Below, piece after piece: positions 8,641 to 18,181 of a stretch of DNA of 64,000 nt. Position 1 is the stretch's first letter; each line of letters opens with the position of its first letter. Source of the DNA: Kitasatospora sp. NBC_01266 (lineage in GTDB: Bacteria; Actinomycetota; Actinomycetes; Streptomycetales; Streptomycetaceae); the NCBI RefSeq assembly GCF_036242395.1, contig NZ_CP108458.1:496001-560000 (forward strand), written 5' to 3'. The translations under genes and the position numbers were made by a program. The notes under the pieces are model-generated. The model had not been told where the DNA came from. It ran no database searches and saw only the letters and a list, made by a program, of their open reading frames with translations.

Positions 8641-9549
8641 TCAGGGATGCGCCAGTTCCAGCACCGCGATCCCCGCCAGCACGGTGGCGCTCGCGCCGAT
8701 CCGCTGGTGGCCGAGCGGCTCGCGGAAGACCAGGGCCCCGATCGCGGCGGCGATGACGATGCTGGTCTCGCGCAGCGCCGCGATGGTGGCCAGGTCGCCC
8801 CGGGCCTGCGCCCAGACCACCAGGCCGTAGGCGACCAACGACAGCATCCCGCCGGTGAGTCCGCGCGCCAGGTACGGCTTGGCCTGGGCGACCAGGGCCC
8901 GGCCGCGCAGCACGCAGGCGGCCAGCGGCAGGATCGGGCCCTGGCAGAGGTAGAGCCAGGCGAGGTAGCCGGAGACCGTCCCGGAGTGCCGGACCCCGAC
9001 GCCGTCGACGATGGTGTACGAGGCGATCATCACCCCGGTGCCCACGGCGGCTGCCAACGCTGGGAGTTGAGCCCGGCCCGGCAGGCCGTCGGCGAGCGCC
9101 AGCCCGGCCAGGCCCAGGCAGATCACCGCGACGCCGGCCGCTCCCTGGGCGGAGAGCGGCTGGCCCAGCGCGAGCGTGGCGATCACCGCCACCAGGAGCG
9201 GCGAGGTGCCGCGCGCGATCGGATAGAGCTGGCCGAAGTCACCGAGCCGGTAGGTCTGCAGCAGCAGTACCTGGTAGGCGGCCTGGAGTGCGGCGGAGGC
9301 GGCGATGAACGGCCAGGCCGAGGCGTCCGGCAGCGGGGTGAAGCAGACCGCGACAGCGGCGACGCCGGTGAATGCCAGGCCGATCAGCGCGAAGCCGACC
9401 AGCTTGTCCTTGATCGCATGGGCCAGCGCGTTCCAGGTCGCGTGCAGCACGGCGGCGGCCAGCACCACGTACGGGACGGCACCCGCCCCCGCCGGTGCCG
9501 GCAGAGCGGCCATGGACAGGTCGGCCATGGACAGAGCGGCCATGGACAT
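8641..9549 (-). CDS. EamA/DMT-family transporter
   Basis: A 302-residue membrane protein with about ten hydrophobic segments in two repeated halves, each an EamA domain of the drug/metabolite transporter superfamily. The second half ends with the typical ETSIVIAAAIGALVFREPLG. GGGAAGG sits seven bases before the ATG I chose; a GTG two codons earlier would be too close to it. The first residues (MSMAALSMADLSMAAL) come from three direct repeats of GGCCATGGACA and look like slippage. It is divergent from an RpiR regulator, which may control it. The substrate is unknown. Confidence 0.85.
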   Translation of the reverse strand: MSMAALSMADLSMAALPAPAGAGAVPYVVLAAAVLHATWNALAHAIKDKLVGFALIGLAFTGVAAVAVCFTPLPDASAWPFIAASAALQAAYQVLLLQTYRLGDFGQLYPIARGTSPLLVAVIATLALGQPLSAQGAAGVAVICLGLAGLALADGLPGRAQLPALAAAVGTGVMIASYTIVDGVGVRHSGTVSGYLAWLYLCQGPILPLAACVLRGRALVAQAKPYLARGLTGGMLSLVAYGLVVWAQARGDLATIAALRETSIVIAAAIGALVFREPLGHQRIGASATVLAGIAVLELAHP

Positions 9550-9631
9550 GAGCACACCTTCCCGTCGCGGAGCTCGCGGAACTCGCGTCGCCGGTGGAAC
9601 GCGCGGAGTTCACGGAGCTCACGGAACTTCT

Positions 9632-9644
9632 GGAACTGATTTCC
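9632..9644. promoter_or_regulatory. Candidate RpiR operator and leaderless promoter
   Basis: GGAACTGATTTCC is a near-perfect palindrome with GGAA/TTCC arms. It lies between the divergent EamA and RpiR genes. A -10-like TATCGT follows six bases before the RpiR start codon, fitting a leaderless transcript. Autoregulation is an inference. Confidence 0.4.
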
Positions 9645-9660
9645 GCGCTATCGTAGACCC

Positions 9661-10524
9661 ATGGAATCCAGTTCCGTAAGCGGTGGTCAGCTCGCCGCCC
9701 ATGTCCGCGCCCACCTGCCGGGCCTGCGCGACGCCGAGGCGCGCGTCGCCCAGGTCGTCCTCGACCAGGGCGCCGACCTGCCGAACCTGACCATCGGCGA
9801 TGTCGCCGCGCTGGCCGGCACGGCGCCGTCCTCGGTGGTCCGCGCCTGCCAGCGGCTCGGCTTCCGCGGCTTCCAGCAGCTGAAGCTGGCGGCCGCCCGC
9901 CAGGCACCCCGCCCGGACCCGACCACCGAGCAGGACACCGCCGAACAGGACCCCGCCGTCCGGGCGTTGACCGACACCCTGCGTGCGGCCCGGGAGGCCC
10001 TCGACGGGCTGACCGCCACCCTGGACGCCGCCGAGCTGCGCGCCGCCGCCGAGTTGCTCGGCTCGGCGAGCCGGGTGCTGGTGGTCGGCGCCGGCCTCTC
10101 CGGCGCGGTGGCCCTGGACGCCGCCTACCGCCTGCGCGCACTGGGCTGCGCCGTCGACGCCCCCGCCGACCCCAGCACCGCCCAACTGGCCGCCGGGCTG
10201 CTGTCGCCCGGCGCCGTCTGCCTGGCCATCAGCCACACCGGCGCCAGCCGCACCACCGTCGACGCCGCCCGGCTAGCCCGTGGCACGGGCGCCGACGTGA
10301 TCGCCCTGACCAGCACCACGCACTCCCCCCTGAGCGACCTGAGCAGCCGGACCCTGGTGGCCGGCGGCCAGGACCTCATCCTCGGCCTGGAGACCGTCGC
10401 CAGCCGCCTGGCCCACCTGGCGGTGATCGACGCCCTCGCCCTGACCCTGCTGACCTTGCGCGGCGCGAGCGCGGAGCAGGCGCTGTTCCTGTCCGCCGGG
10501 ATCACGGCGGACCACCTCTACTGA
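9661..10524 (+). CDS. MurR/RpiR-family transcriptional regulator
   Basis: A 287-residue regulator. Residues 10-85 form the HTH_6 DNA-binding domain (LTIGDVAALAGTAPSSVVRACQ). Residues 110-260 form a SIS sugar-isomerase domain (VLVVGAGLSGAVALD, ISHTGASRTTVDAAR), which binds phosphosugars in known members. No Shine-Dalgarno is visible. It is divergent from the EamA transporter, the most likely target. A 469-base gap with several palindromes separates it from the lipid synthase operon, so a role there is possible but not shown. Confidence 0.9.
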   Translation: MESSSVSGGQLAAHVRAHLPGLRDAEARVAQVVLDQGADLPNLTIGDVAALAGTAPSSVVRACQRLGFRGFQQLKLAAARQAPRPDPTTEQDTAEQDPAVRALTDTLRAAREALDGLTATLDAAELRAAAELLGSASRVLVVGAGLSGAVALDAAYRLRALGCAVDAPADPSTAQLAAGLLSPGAVCLAISHTGASRTTVDAARLARGTGADVIALTSTTHSPLSDLSSRTLVAGGQDLILGLETVASRLAHLAVIDALALTLLTLRGASAEQALFLSAGITADHLY

Positions 10525-10657
10525 GCAAACTGATCGTCAACGTACCACCGGCATGCGACCGTTGACAGCAGGCGAGAGTCTTGGTAAGTCCCGGCGTTCA
10601 ACTGCGGAGCCGACGGCCGGCCGCCCGAACTCCCGGCCCACTGACCAGGAATGACCG

Positions 10658-10693
10658 CTGACGTTCCATCAGAATTTTCTGATGGTATGTCAG
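10658..10693. promoter_or_regulatory. 36-bp imperfect palindrome upstream of the synthase operon
   Basis: CTGACGTTCCATCAGAA pairs with TTCTGATGGTATGTCAG across a TT centre. The inner nine bases on each side match perfectly, and 15 of 17 pairs match overall. It lies in the long gap before the synthase operon and is a strong candidate operator. No T-run follows, which argues against a simple terminator. Confidence 0.6.
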
Positions 10694-10728
10694 TAGGCCT
10701 CCTCCAGCTGACTGCGGAGTCACCACCG

Positions 10729-10750
10729 CTCGGACACCACTCGGACACCA
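10729..10750. repeat. Two tandem copies of CTCGGACACCA
   Basis: An 11-base direct repeat about 65 bases upstream of the candidate synthase promoter. Its spacing of one helical turn suggests a possible activator site. Confidence 0.4.
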
Positions 10751-10812
10751 CTCGACCGGCGCTCCACGCGGAATCGAAAGCACCCGCACGTAATGTCATG
10801 GTTCCGTGGACA

Positions 10813-10843
10813 TTGACATGGCCGCGCAACGTGGGCTTAACCT
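10813..10843 (+). promoter_or_regulatory. Candidate promoter of the lipid synthase operon
   Basis: TTGACA and TAACCT are separated by 19 bases. The -35 box is perfect and the -10 box fits TAnnnT. A six-base inverted repeat (AATGTC/GACATT) overlaps the -35 region. The transcript would have a leader of about 145 bases before the first synthase gene. Confidence 0.4.
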
Positions 10844-10993
10844 GTCGGGCACTACCCGTCGGTAGCGTCCATCGTGAACCGGACAGCGCCACCAGCAATG
10901 GCACCCTCGTGTCCCAGCGAGGGCGTCTGGTGATGCCCTGCGCCGGGAGTCGCACCTGCCCCGACTGCGCCGTGACTCTTACCCGGAGAGCCC

Positions 10994-13900
10994 ATGCTGA
11001 GGCCCACCTTACCGCTGACCGATCTCGTCATCGGGATCACACCGTTCCAGGAACCGGACGCCGGGCTCGCCGAGGCAGTCTGCCGCGCCGGAGCCCTGGG
11101 GGTGCTGGATCTGGGGAGCGGTGACCGCCATGCGCGCGAGGAGTTCGCCAGACTCCGGGAGAGAGTCCCTGGCCGCTTCGGCGTCCGGATCGGGCCCGAC
11201 TGCCGCCTCTCACCAGCGGATCTGCGCCCGGCGGGCGGATGCGGAAACACCCTGCTGCTGGCCGTGGACACTCCCGGCTGGGCACTCCCCGCGCTGGCCC
11301 GGGAGTACCGCCTGCTCGTCGAAGTGACCGACCTGACACAGGCGCTGGCCGCCGTTCGCGCCGGGGCCCACGGACTGATCGCGCGCGGCGCCGAGAGCGG
11401 CGGGCGGGTCGGCGAGTTGAGCACCTTCGTGCTGCTGCAGCAGCTGGTCGGTGCGCCCGAGATCGAGGTGCCCGTCTGGGCGGCCGGCGGGATCGGGCCG
11501 CACACCGCGGCCGGGGCGGTGGCCGGTGGCGCCGTGGGCGTGGTGCTGGACAGCCAACTCGCGCTGCTGGCCGAGTCCGCGGCCTCCCAGGAGGCCGCGG
11601 CGGCCGTGCGCGGCATGGACGGATCCGAGACCAGCGTGGTCGACGGCCGCCGGGTGCTGAGCAGGAGTACGGCCGATCGTGCGCTGACGGTCGGTCAGGA
11701 CGGCTTTCTCGCGGCTCGGTTCGCCGAGCGGTGGGGCACGGTGGCCCGCACCGTGCACGGTCTGCGGACAGCCGTGCTGGACGGGCTGCGGGCGGTCACC
11801 GCGCCGGGCGCGGCCGCCGAGCTGCTCGGCCCCCGGGCACCGCTCAGCCTGGCGCTCGGCACCGCACTGCCGGTGGCGCAGGGGCCGATGACCAGGGTCA
11901 GCGACCAGCCGGGGTTCGCGGCCGCGGTGGCCGAGGCCGGCGCGCTGCCGTTCGTGGCGCTGGCGCTGGCCGGCCCGGAGCAGACCCGGGAGCTGCTCGC
12001 GCGGACCACCGAGGCCGTCGGTGGACTCCCCTGGGGAGTCGGCGTGTTGGGCTTCGCACCGGAAGAGGTCCGCAGCGCCCAGCTGGCGCAGGTGCTGGCC
12101 GCCCGACCCAGCCACGCGGTGATCGCGGGCGGACGCCCCTCGCAGGCCCGGGTGCTGGAGGAGGCGGGCATCCGCACCTTCCTGCACGTGCCCTCGCCCG
12201 GTCTGCTGGGCCAGTTCCTGGCGGACGGGGCGCGCCGGTTCGTCTTCGAGGGCGCGGAGTGCGGCGGACACGTCGGCCCCCGGCACAGCTTCCCGCTCTG
12301 GGAGGCGCAGTTGGCGGTGCTGGCGGACTTCCTCGACGCCGCGCCGCAGGCCGACCGGCAGGCCGCGCGGGTGGAGCTGCTCTTCGCGGGCGGCGTGCAC
12401 GACGAGCGCTCGGCGGCGATGGTGGCGGCGATGACCGCGCCGCTGGCCGCCCGGGGGGTGGCCGCCGGGGTGCTGATGGGCACGGCGTACCTGTTCACCG
12501 AGGAGGCGGTGGCCCACGGCGCGGTGCGGCCGCAGTTCCAGCGCCAGGTCCTGGCGGCGCGGCACACCGAGCTGCTGCAGACCGCGCCCGGCCACGCCAC
12601 CCGGTGCGTCCCGAGCCCCTTCACCGCGGAGTTCGAGCTGACCAGGCAGCGGCTGCGGGCGGACGGCGTGCCGGACCGGCAGATCTGGGAGCAGCTGGAG
12701 CAGCTGAACGTCGGGCGGTTGCGGATCGCCAGCAAGGGCGTCGACCGGGTGGCGGGGACGCTCGCCCCGGTGGACGAGCAGGGGCAGCTGGAGCGGGGCA
12801 TGTTCATGGCCGGGCAGGTCGCCGTGCTGCGCTCGGACACCACCACGCTGGCCGAGCTGCACGCGGCCGTCAGCACCGGCGCGGCCGGCTACCTGGCCGC
12901 CCGGGGAGCGGAGTTGGCGGAGCGGCTGGGACTGGCGATCCCCGCCGAGGCGGAGCCGGCGCCGGAACCGCTGGAGATCGCCGTGATCGGCATGGCGGGG
13001 ATGTTCCCCGGCGCGCCGGACCTGCCCGCGTTCTGGGCGAACGTGGTGCACGGGGTGGACTCGGTGACCGAGGTGCCGGCCGAGCGCTGGGACCCGGCGC
13101 TCTACCACGCGGCCGACGGCGCTCCCGGCACCACTCCGTCCAAGTGGGGCGGGTTCCTGCCGCCGATCCCGTTCGACCCGCTGAGCTACGGCATCCCGCC
13201 GGCCGCGCTCGGCAGCATCGAGCCGGTGCAGCTGCTGGCGCTGGAGGCCGCGCGCCGCGCCCTGCTGGACGCGGGGTACGACGGCGGCGGTGCCGAGGGC
13301 GGCCGGGACTTCGACCGCTCCCGCACCAGTGTGGTCTTCGGCGCGGAGGCGGGCAGCGACCTGTCGAACGCCGGGGTGCTGGGCGCGGTGCTGCCGTCCT
13401 ACCTGGGCACGGTGCCGCCGGCGATCGCCGAGCAGCTGCCCGAGCTCACCGAGGACTCCTTCCCCGGCATGCTCTCCAACGTCATCGCGGGGCGGATCGC
13501 CAACCGGCTCGACCTGGGCGGGGCCAACTTCACCGTCGACGCGGCCTGCGCCTCCTCGCTCGCCGCGCTGGACGTGGCCTGCAAGGAACTTGCCGCCGGC
13601 ACCGCCGACCTGGCGCTGTGCGGTGGCGCCGACCTGCACAACGGGATCAACGACTTCCTGCTCTTCGCCTCGGTGCACGCGCTCTCCCCCACCGGCCGCT
13701 CCCGCCCGTTCGACGCATCGGCGGACGGCATCGCGCTGGGCGAGGGTGTGGGCTGCCTGGTGCTGAAGCGGCTGGCGGACGCCGAGCGGGACGGCGACCG
13801 GGTGTACGCCGTGGTCCAGGGGGTCGGCAGCGCGAGCGACGGCCGCTCGCTGGGCCTGACCGCGCCCCGGCCCGAGGGGCAGCGGCTGGCGCTGGAGCGG

Positions 13901-16900
13901 GCCTACCGCAGCAGCGGCGTCCAGCCGGCCGAGGTCGGCCTGCTGGAGGCGCACGGCACCGGCACCGTGGTCGGCGACCGCACCGAACTCGCCACGCTGA
14001 CCACGGTGTTCGCCGAGGCCGGGGCAGCGCCCGGGAGTTGCGCGCTGGGGTCGGTCAAGTCGCAGATCGGGCACACCAAGTGCGCGGCCGGGCTGGCCGG
14101 GCTGATCAAGGCGTCACTGGCGCTGCACACCGGTGTCAAGCCGCCCACCCTGCACCTGGCGCAGCCGAACGCGGCCTGGCAGGCGGCGGACAGCCCGTTC
14201 GCGTTCCACGCCGAGGCCCGGCCGTGGGCCGCACCGCCGGCCCAACGGGTGGCCGGCGTCAGCGCCTTCGGCTTCGGCGGCACCAACTTCCATGCGGTGC
14301 TGCGCGGCTACGACGGCCCGTCGCCGGTGCACGGACTGCAGGAGTGGCCGGCCGAGCTGTTCACCTTCCGGGGCACCGACCGGGCCAGGGCGCTGCGCGC
14401 GGTGTCCGAGCTGCTGCGCCTCGCGCGGGCCGAGGGTGCGCCCTGGCGGCTGCGCGACCTGGCGCTGGCCGCCTCCCGGCGCGCGGAGTCGGCGCAGGGT
14501 CCGGTGCGGGTCGCGGTGGTGGCCTCGGACCTCGCCGAGCTGACCGCGCTGCTGGAGCGGGCGCTGGACGGGGAGCAGAGCCCGGCCGACGGGCTGTACC
14601 TGGCCGCCGAGGACGGCGAGGACACCGGCGAGCTCGCCTTCCTCTTCCCCGGGCAGGGCAGCCAGCGGCCCGGGATGTTCGCGGAGCTCTTCTCGGCCTT
14701 CCCGGGCGTGCAGCGCCACCTGCGGCTGGGCGAGGCGTACGCCGACGTGCTCTACCCGCCGCTGGCCTTCACGCCCGAGGCCCGCGAGGCGCAGCGCGGC
14801 GCGGTGACCGACACCCGGGTGGCCCAGCCGGTGCTCGGCATGGCCGGGCTGGCCGCCTACGAGCTGCTGGCGCTGGCCGGGGTCCGTCCGCAGCTGGCGG
14901 GCGGCCACAGCTACGGCGAGCTGGTCGCACTCTGCGCGGCGGGCGCGCTGGCGGCCGAGGACCTCCCCGCGCTCGGCGCCGAGCGGGCCCGGGCCATCCT
15001 GGACGCGGTCGGCGAGGGCGCGGACCCCGGGTCGATGGCGGCGGTGACGGCCGGTGCCGAGCAGGTCGAGCAGCTGCTGGCGGCGGCCGGGCTGGCCGGC
15101 CGGGTGGTCGCCGCCAACCACAACGCGCCGCGCCAGACGGTCATTTCGGGCGCCACCGAGGAGGTGGCCGCCGCGACGAAGCTGCTGCGGGAGGCCGGGC
15201 ACGACGTCAAGCGGCTGCCGGTCGCCTGCGCCTTCCACAGCCCGCTGGTGGCGGGCGCCGGCGAGCGGTTCGCCCAGGCGCTGGCCGCCCGCGCGGTGCG
15301 GGCGCCGGAGTTCCCGGTCTTCGCCAACCGGACCGCCGCCGCCTACCCGCTGGACCCGGCCGGGGTGCGGGCCGAACTGGAGGCCCAGATCGGCGCGCCG
15401 GTGCGCTTCGTGGCGCAGCTGGAGGCCATGTACCAGGCGGGCGCGCGGGTCTTCGTCGAAGCCGGCCCCGGGTCGGTGCTGACCCGCCTGGTGTCGGCGG
15501 TGCTCGGCGACCGGCCGCACCGCGCGGTGGCCCTCGAGGGACGCCGGCGCGGACTGCCCGGCTTCCTCGACGCGCTGGCCGAACTGGCCGTCGCGGGCGT
15601 TCCGGTGCGCACCGAACGGCTGCTGCGCGGCCGGGACGCGGTGGACGCGAGCCGGGCGCGGGCCACCCGCCGGCCCGGCTGGACGGTGGACGGACAGCTG
15701 GTGCGAACCGCTGCCGGAGAACTGCTGCCCGGTGCGCTGGCACCGGCCCGACTCGTGCCGGAGGCGCTGATGACCGACCACGTACCGCAACCGACCGGCG
15801 GGGACGCCCTGGTCTCGGAGTTCCTTCGCAGCAGCCGGGAGTTGATCGCGGCGCAGCGGGACGTGCTGCTGAGTTACCTCGGTGGCCCGGCCGGTGGGAC
15901 GGTCGGTGTGCCCGCCGCGCTCTCGTTGCCGGCCGCCGTCCTACCGGTACCGTCGCCGGCCCTCGCCGCGGCTCCCGCGCCGGCGGTCACCGCGACCCCG
16001 GCCGTCGTGCAACCACCCGCGGCGGGGGACCTGTCGGTCCTGGTGGTGGAGGTGATCAGTGAACGCACCGGCTACCCCGCCGACATGATCGAACCCGACC
16101 TCGACCTCGAAGCCGACCTCAGCATCGACTCCATCAAACGCACCGAGATCATCGGCCAACTCGCCAGGCGCCTCGGCACGGCCGGCGAACTCGGCCAACT
16201 CACTGACGACCAGATCGAAGAACTCTCCCGCGCCCGCACCACCGCCGCCATCACCGACTGGCTCACCGCCCGGATCGGCAGTGCGGCTCCGGCGGTCACC
16301 GCGACCCCGACCGCCGTGCAACCGCCCGCGATCGGCGACCTGTCGGTCCTGGTGGTCGAGGTGATCAGCGAACGCACCGGCTACCCCGCCGACATGATCG
16401 AACCCGACCTCGACCTCGAAGCCGACCTCAGCATCGACTCCATCAAACGCACCGAGATCATCGGCCAACTCGCCAGGCGCCTCGGCGCCGCCACCGAACT
16501 CGGCCAACTCACCGACGACCAGATCGAAGAACTCTCCCGCGCCCGCACCACCGCCGCCATCACCGACTGGCTCACCACCCGGGTGCACCGGGCCGCACCG
16601 GAACCGGCCGCCGCCACCCCGCTGCCTGACGAACCGTCAGCAGTGGTGGGACACGAACCGCTGCGCCTGGAGTTCCGGCTCGCACCGCTGACCGAGGCCA
16701 CCGGGAGCCCGGCGGCGCTGGCCGGCAAGCGCTTCGTCCTGCTCGGCGAGGACGGCCACGGCGTCCGCGAGGCGCTGACCGCCCGGCTGGCCGCGCACGA
16801 CGCGCAGGTGCTGACCGTGGACGCCGCTCACCAACTGTCGGCGGCGGACGGGCCGGTGGACGGCGTGCTGCTGCTCGACCCGCTCGCGATCGACGGCGCT

Positions 16901-18181
16901 CCGGTGCTGCCGGGCTGCGTGCCCGCGCTACAGGCCGCCCTCGCCACCTCGCCCCGCTGGCTCCTTGCCGCCCGAACCGCTCGACTCGCCCGACCGGACG
17001 GCACCCCGGCAGACGGTGCCTCGACAGACGGCGCCCCGGCAGACCGCGCGCCGCTGGACAGCGGCCGGACGGCCGGGCTGCGCGGGCTGTTCCGCACGCT
17101 GGCCCGCGAGTACCCGGACACCGTGGCCCGGCTGGTCGAGCTGGACCCGGTGGACCCAGCCCGGGCGGCCGACACGCTGCTCGGCGAGCTGCTGGCCGAG
17201 GACCGCGAGCCGGTGGTGCTGCGCGGTGCGAGCGGGCGCCAGGGCCTGACCCTGGTGGAGTCGGGCCTCGGGCTGCTGGGCAGCACGGGCGCCGGTCCGG
17301 CCGGCGACGGCGTGGCGGAGGCCGCGGCGCTGGGGCTGGACCAGGACGCCGTGGTGCTGCTGGTCGGCGGCGCGCGCGGGATCACCGCGCGGTTCGCGGC
17401 CACGCTGGCCGCCGCCGGCCGGTGCCGCCTGGAGCTGCTGGGCCGCACCGCGCCGCCCGAGGGCCCCGAGGACCCGCTGACGGCCGCGGCCCGCGACCGC
17501 GCCGCGCTGCGGACCGCGCTCGCCCGCCAGGGCGTGCCGCTGCCCGAGATCGACGCCACCGCCTCCCGGCTGCTGGCCGGGCGCGAGGTCGCGGCGACGC
17601 TCGACGAACTGTCGGCGCTCGGCTCACCGGCCCGCTACCGGGCGGTGGACGCCGCCGATCCGGCCGCGCTGCGCCAGGCGGTCAAGGAGGTCTACGCCGA
17701 GTACGGCCGGCTGGACGGCGTGGTGTACGCGGCGGGCGTGATCGAGGACAAGGTGCTCGCCGAGAAGGACCCGCGCTCCTTCCGCCGGGTCTTCGCCACC
17801 AAGGCCGACGGCGCCCGGGCGCTGCTGGACGCGCTGGCCGAACTGCCGGAGGGGCCGCGCTTCACGGTGCTCTTCGGCAGTATCGCGGCGGCGCTCGGCA
17901 ACCGGGGCCAGAGCGACTACGCGGCGGCCAACGACGCGCTCGAGGAGCTGGGCGCCCGCTGGGCCGAGCGCACCGAGTGCCGCGCGCTCACCGTGCACTG
18001 GGGTCCGTGGGCACCGTCGGGCGCGCACGGCGGCATGGTCTCCGCCGAGTTGGCGCACGACTACGTGCGGCGGGGCGTGCGGCTGATCGACCCGGCGGCG
18101 GGCACCCTGGCGCTGCTGCGCGAGCTCGCCTGGGGCGCGGAGCAGACCCGGTCCGTGGTCTACACCGCGTCGGGCTGGTGA
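10994..18181 (+). CDS. PUFA-like iterative type I synthase: NMO-like x2, KS, AT, ACP, ACP, KR
   Basis: A 2395-residue multidomain synthase. Residues 5-215 and 285-550 are two nitronate-monooxygenase-like barrels; the second has the GAECGGHVG motif and resembles the PfaD-type enoyl reductase. The KS covers about 659-1098, with Cys in DAACASSL (about 852) and His in EAHGTG and GHTK. The AT covers about 1210-1510 (GQGSQ; GGHSYGE; AFHS, which suggests malonyl). Tandem ACPs carry Ser1713 and Ser1816 in LSIDSIKR, nearly the LGIDSIKR of PfaA carriers. The KR covers about 2115-2330. GGAG lies five bases before the ATG. The gene overlaps the next by four bases. The product is probably a reduced or partly reduced acyl chain made iteratively. 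Fusion of the reductase to the N-terminus is unlike classical PfaA/PfaD. Confidence 0.93.
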   Translation: MLRPTLPLTDLVIGITPFQEPDAGLAEAVCRAGALGVLDLGSGDRHAREEFARLRERVPGRFGVRIGPDCRLSPADLRPAGGCGNTLLLAVDTPGWALPALAREYRLLVEVTDLTQALAAVRAGAHGLIARGAESGGRVGELSTFVLLQQLVGAPEIEVPVWAAGGIGPHTAAGAVAGGAVGVVLDSQLALLAESAASQEAAAAVRGMDGSETSVVDGRRVLSRSTADRALTVGQDGFLAARFAERWGTVARTVHGLRTAVLDGLRAVTAPGAAAELLGPRAPLSLALGTALPVAQGPMTRVSDQPGFAAAVAEAGALPFVALALAGPEQTRELLARTTEAVGGLPWGVGVLGFAPEEVRSAQLAQVLAARPSHAVIAGGRPSQARVLEEAGIRTFLHVPSPGLLGQFLADGARRFVFEGAECGGHVGPRHSFPLWEAQLAVLADFLDAAPQADRQAARVELLFAGGVHDERSAAMVAAMTAPLAARGVAAGVLMGTAYLFTEEAVAHGAVRPQFQRQVLAARHTELLQTAPGHATRCVPSPFTAEFELTRQRLRADGVPDRQIWEQLEQLNVGRLRIASKGVDRVAGTLAPVDEQGQLERGMFMAGQVAVLRSDTTTLAELHAAVSTGAAGYLAARGAELAERLGLAIPAEAEPAPEPLEIAVIGMAGMFPGAPDLPAFWANVVHGVDSVTEVPAERWDPALYHAADGAPGTTPSKWGGFLPPIPFDPLSYGIPPAALGSIEPVQLLALEAARRALLDAGYDGGGAEGGRDFDRSRTSVVFGAEAGSDLSNAGVLGAVLPSYLGTVPPAIAEQLPELTEDSFPGMLSNVIAGRIANRLDLGGANFTVDAACASSLAALDVACKELAAGTADLALCGGADLHNGINDFLLFASVHALSPTGRSRPFDASADGIALGEGVGCLVLKRLADAERDGDRVYAVVQGVGSASDGRSLGLTAPRPEGQRLALERAYRSSGVQPAEVGLLEAHGTGTVVGDRTELATLTTVFAEAGAAPGSCALGSVKSQIGHTKCAAGLAGLIKASLALHTGVKPPTLHLAQPNAAWQAADSPFAFHAEARPWAAPPAQRVAGVSAFGFGGTNFHAVLRGYDGPSPVHGLQEWPAELFTFRGTDRARALRAVSELLRLARAEGAPWRLRDLALAASRRAESAQGPVRVAVVASDLAELTALLERALDGEQSPADGLYLAAEDGEDTGELAFLFPGQGSQRPGMFAELFSAFPGVQRHLRLGEAYADVLYPPLAFTPEAREAQRGAVTDTRVAQPVLGMAGLAAYELLALAGVRPQLAGGHSYGELVALCAAGALAAEDLPALGAERARAILDAVGEGADPGSMAAVTAGAEQVEQLLAAAGLAGRVVAANHNAPRQTVISGATEEVAAATKLLREAGHDVKRLPVACAFHSPLVAGAGERFAQALAARAVRAPEFPVFANRTAAAYPLDPAGVRAELEAQIGAPVRFVAQLEAMYQAGARVFVEAGPGSVLTRLVSAVLGDRPHRAVALEGRRRGLPGFLDALAELAVAGVPVRTERLLRGRDAVDASRARATRRPGWTVDGQLVRTAAGELLPGALAPARLVPEALMTDHVPQPTGGDALVSEFLRSSRELIAAQRDVLLSYLGGPAGGTVGVPAALSLPAAVLPVPSPALAAAPAPAVTATPAVVQPPAAGDLSVLVVEVISERTGYPADMIEPDLDLEADLSIDSIKRTEIIGQLARRLGTAGELGQLTDDQIEELSRARTTAAITDWLTARIGSAAPAVTATPTAVQPPAIGDLSVLVVEVISERTGYPADMIEPDLDLEADLSIDSIKRTEIIGQLARRLGAATELGQLTDDQIEELSRARTTAAITDWLTTRVHRAAPEPAAATPLPDEPSAVVGHEPLRLEFRLAPLTEATGSPAALAGKRFVLLGEDGHGVREALTARLAAHDAQVLTVDAAHQLSAADGPVDGVLLLDPLAIDGAPVLPGCVPALQAALATSPRWLLAARTARLARPDGTPADGASTDGAPADRAPLDSGRTAGLRGLFRTLAREYPDTVARLVELDPVDPARAADTLLGELLAEDREPVVLRGASGRQGLTLVESGLGLLGSTGAGPAGDGVAEAAALGLDQDAVVLLVGGARGITARFAATLAAAGRCRLELLGRTAPPEGPEDPLTAAARDRAALRTALARQGVPLPEIDATASRLLAGREVAATLDELSALGSPARYRAVDAADPAALRQAVKEVYAEYGRLDGVVYAAGVIEDKVLAEKDPRSFRRVFATKADGARALLDALAELPEGPRFTVLFGSIAAALGNRGQSDYAAANDALEELGARWAERTECRALTVHWGPWAPSGAHGGMVSAELAHDYVRRGVRLIDPAAGTLALLRELAWGAEQTRSVVYTASGW
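15979..16584 (+). repeat. Tandem duplication of the ACP-coding segment, 309-bp period
   Basis: Two adjacent copies encode the two ACPs and their linkers. Most of each core is identical, with only scattered substitutions. The segment prefers CTC, GAA, CAA and AAA codons, whereas the flanking synthase uses CTG, GAG, CAG and AAG. This suggests a recent duplication or gene conversion of a segment with a different codon history. Confidence 0.9.

Noticed and set aside
10651..11124. 157-codon + frame before the first synthase
   Set aside because: It starts in a palindromic intergenic region, overlaps the synthase start out of frame and has no recognisable domain.
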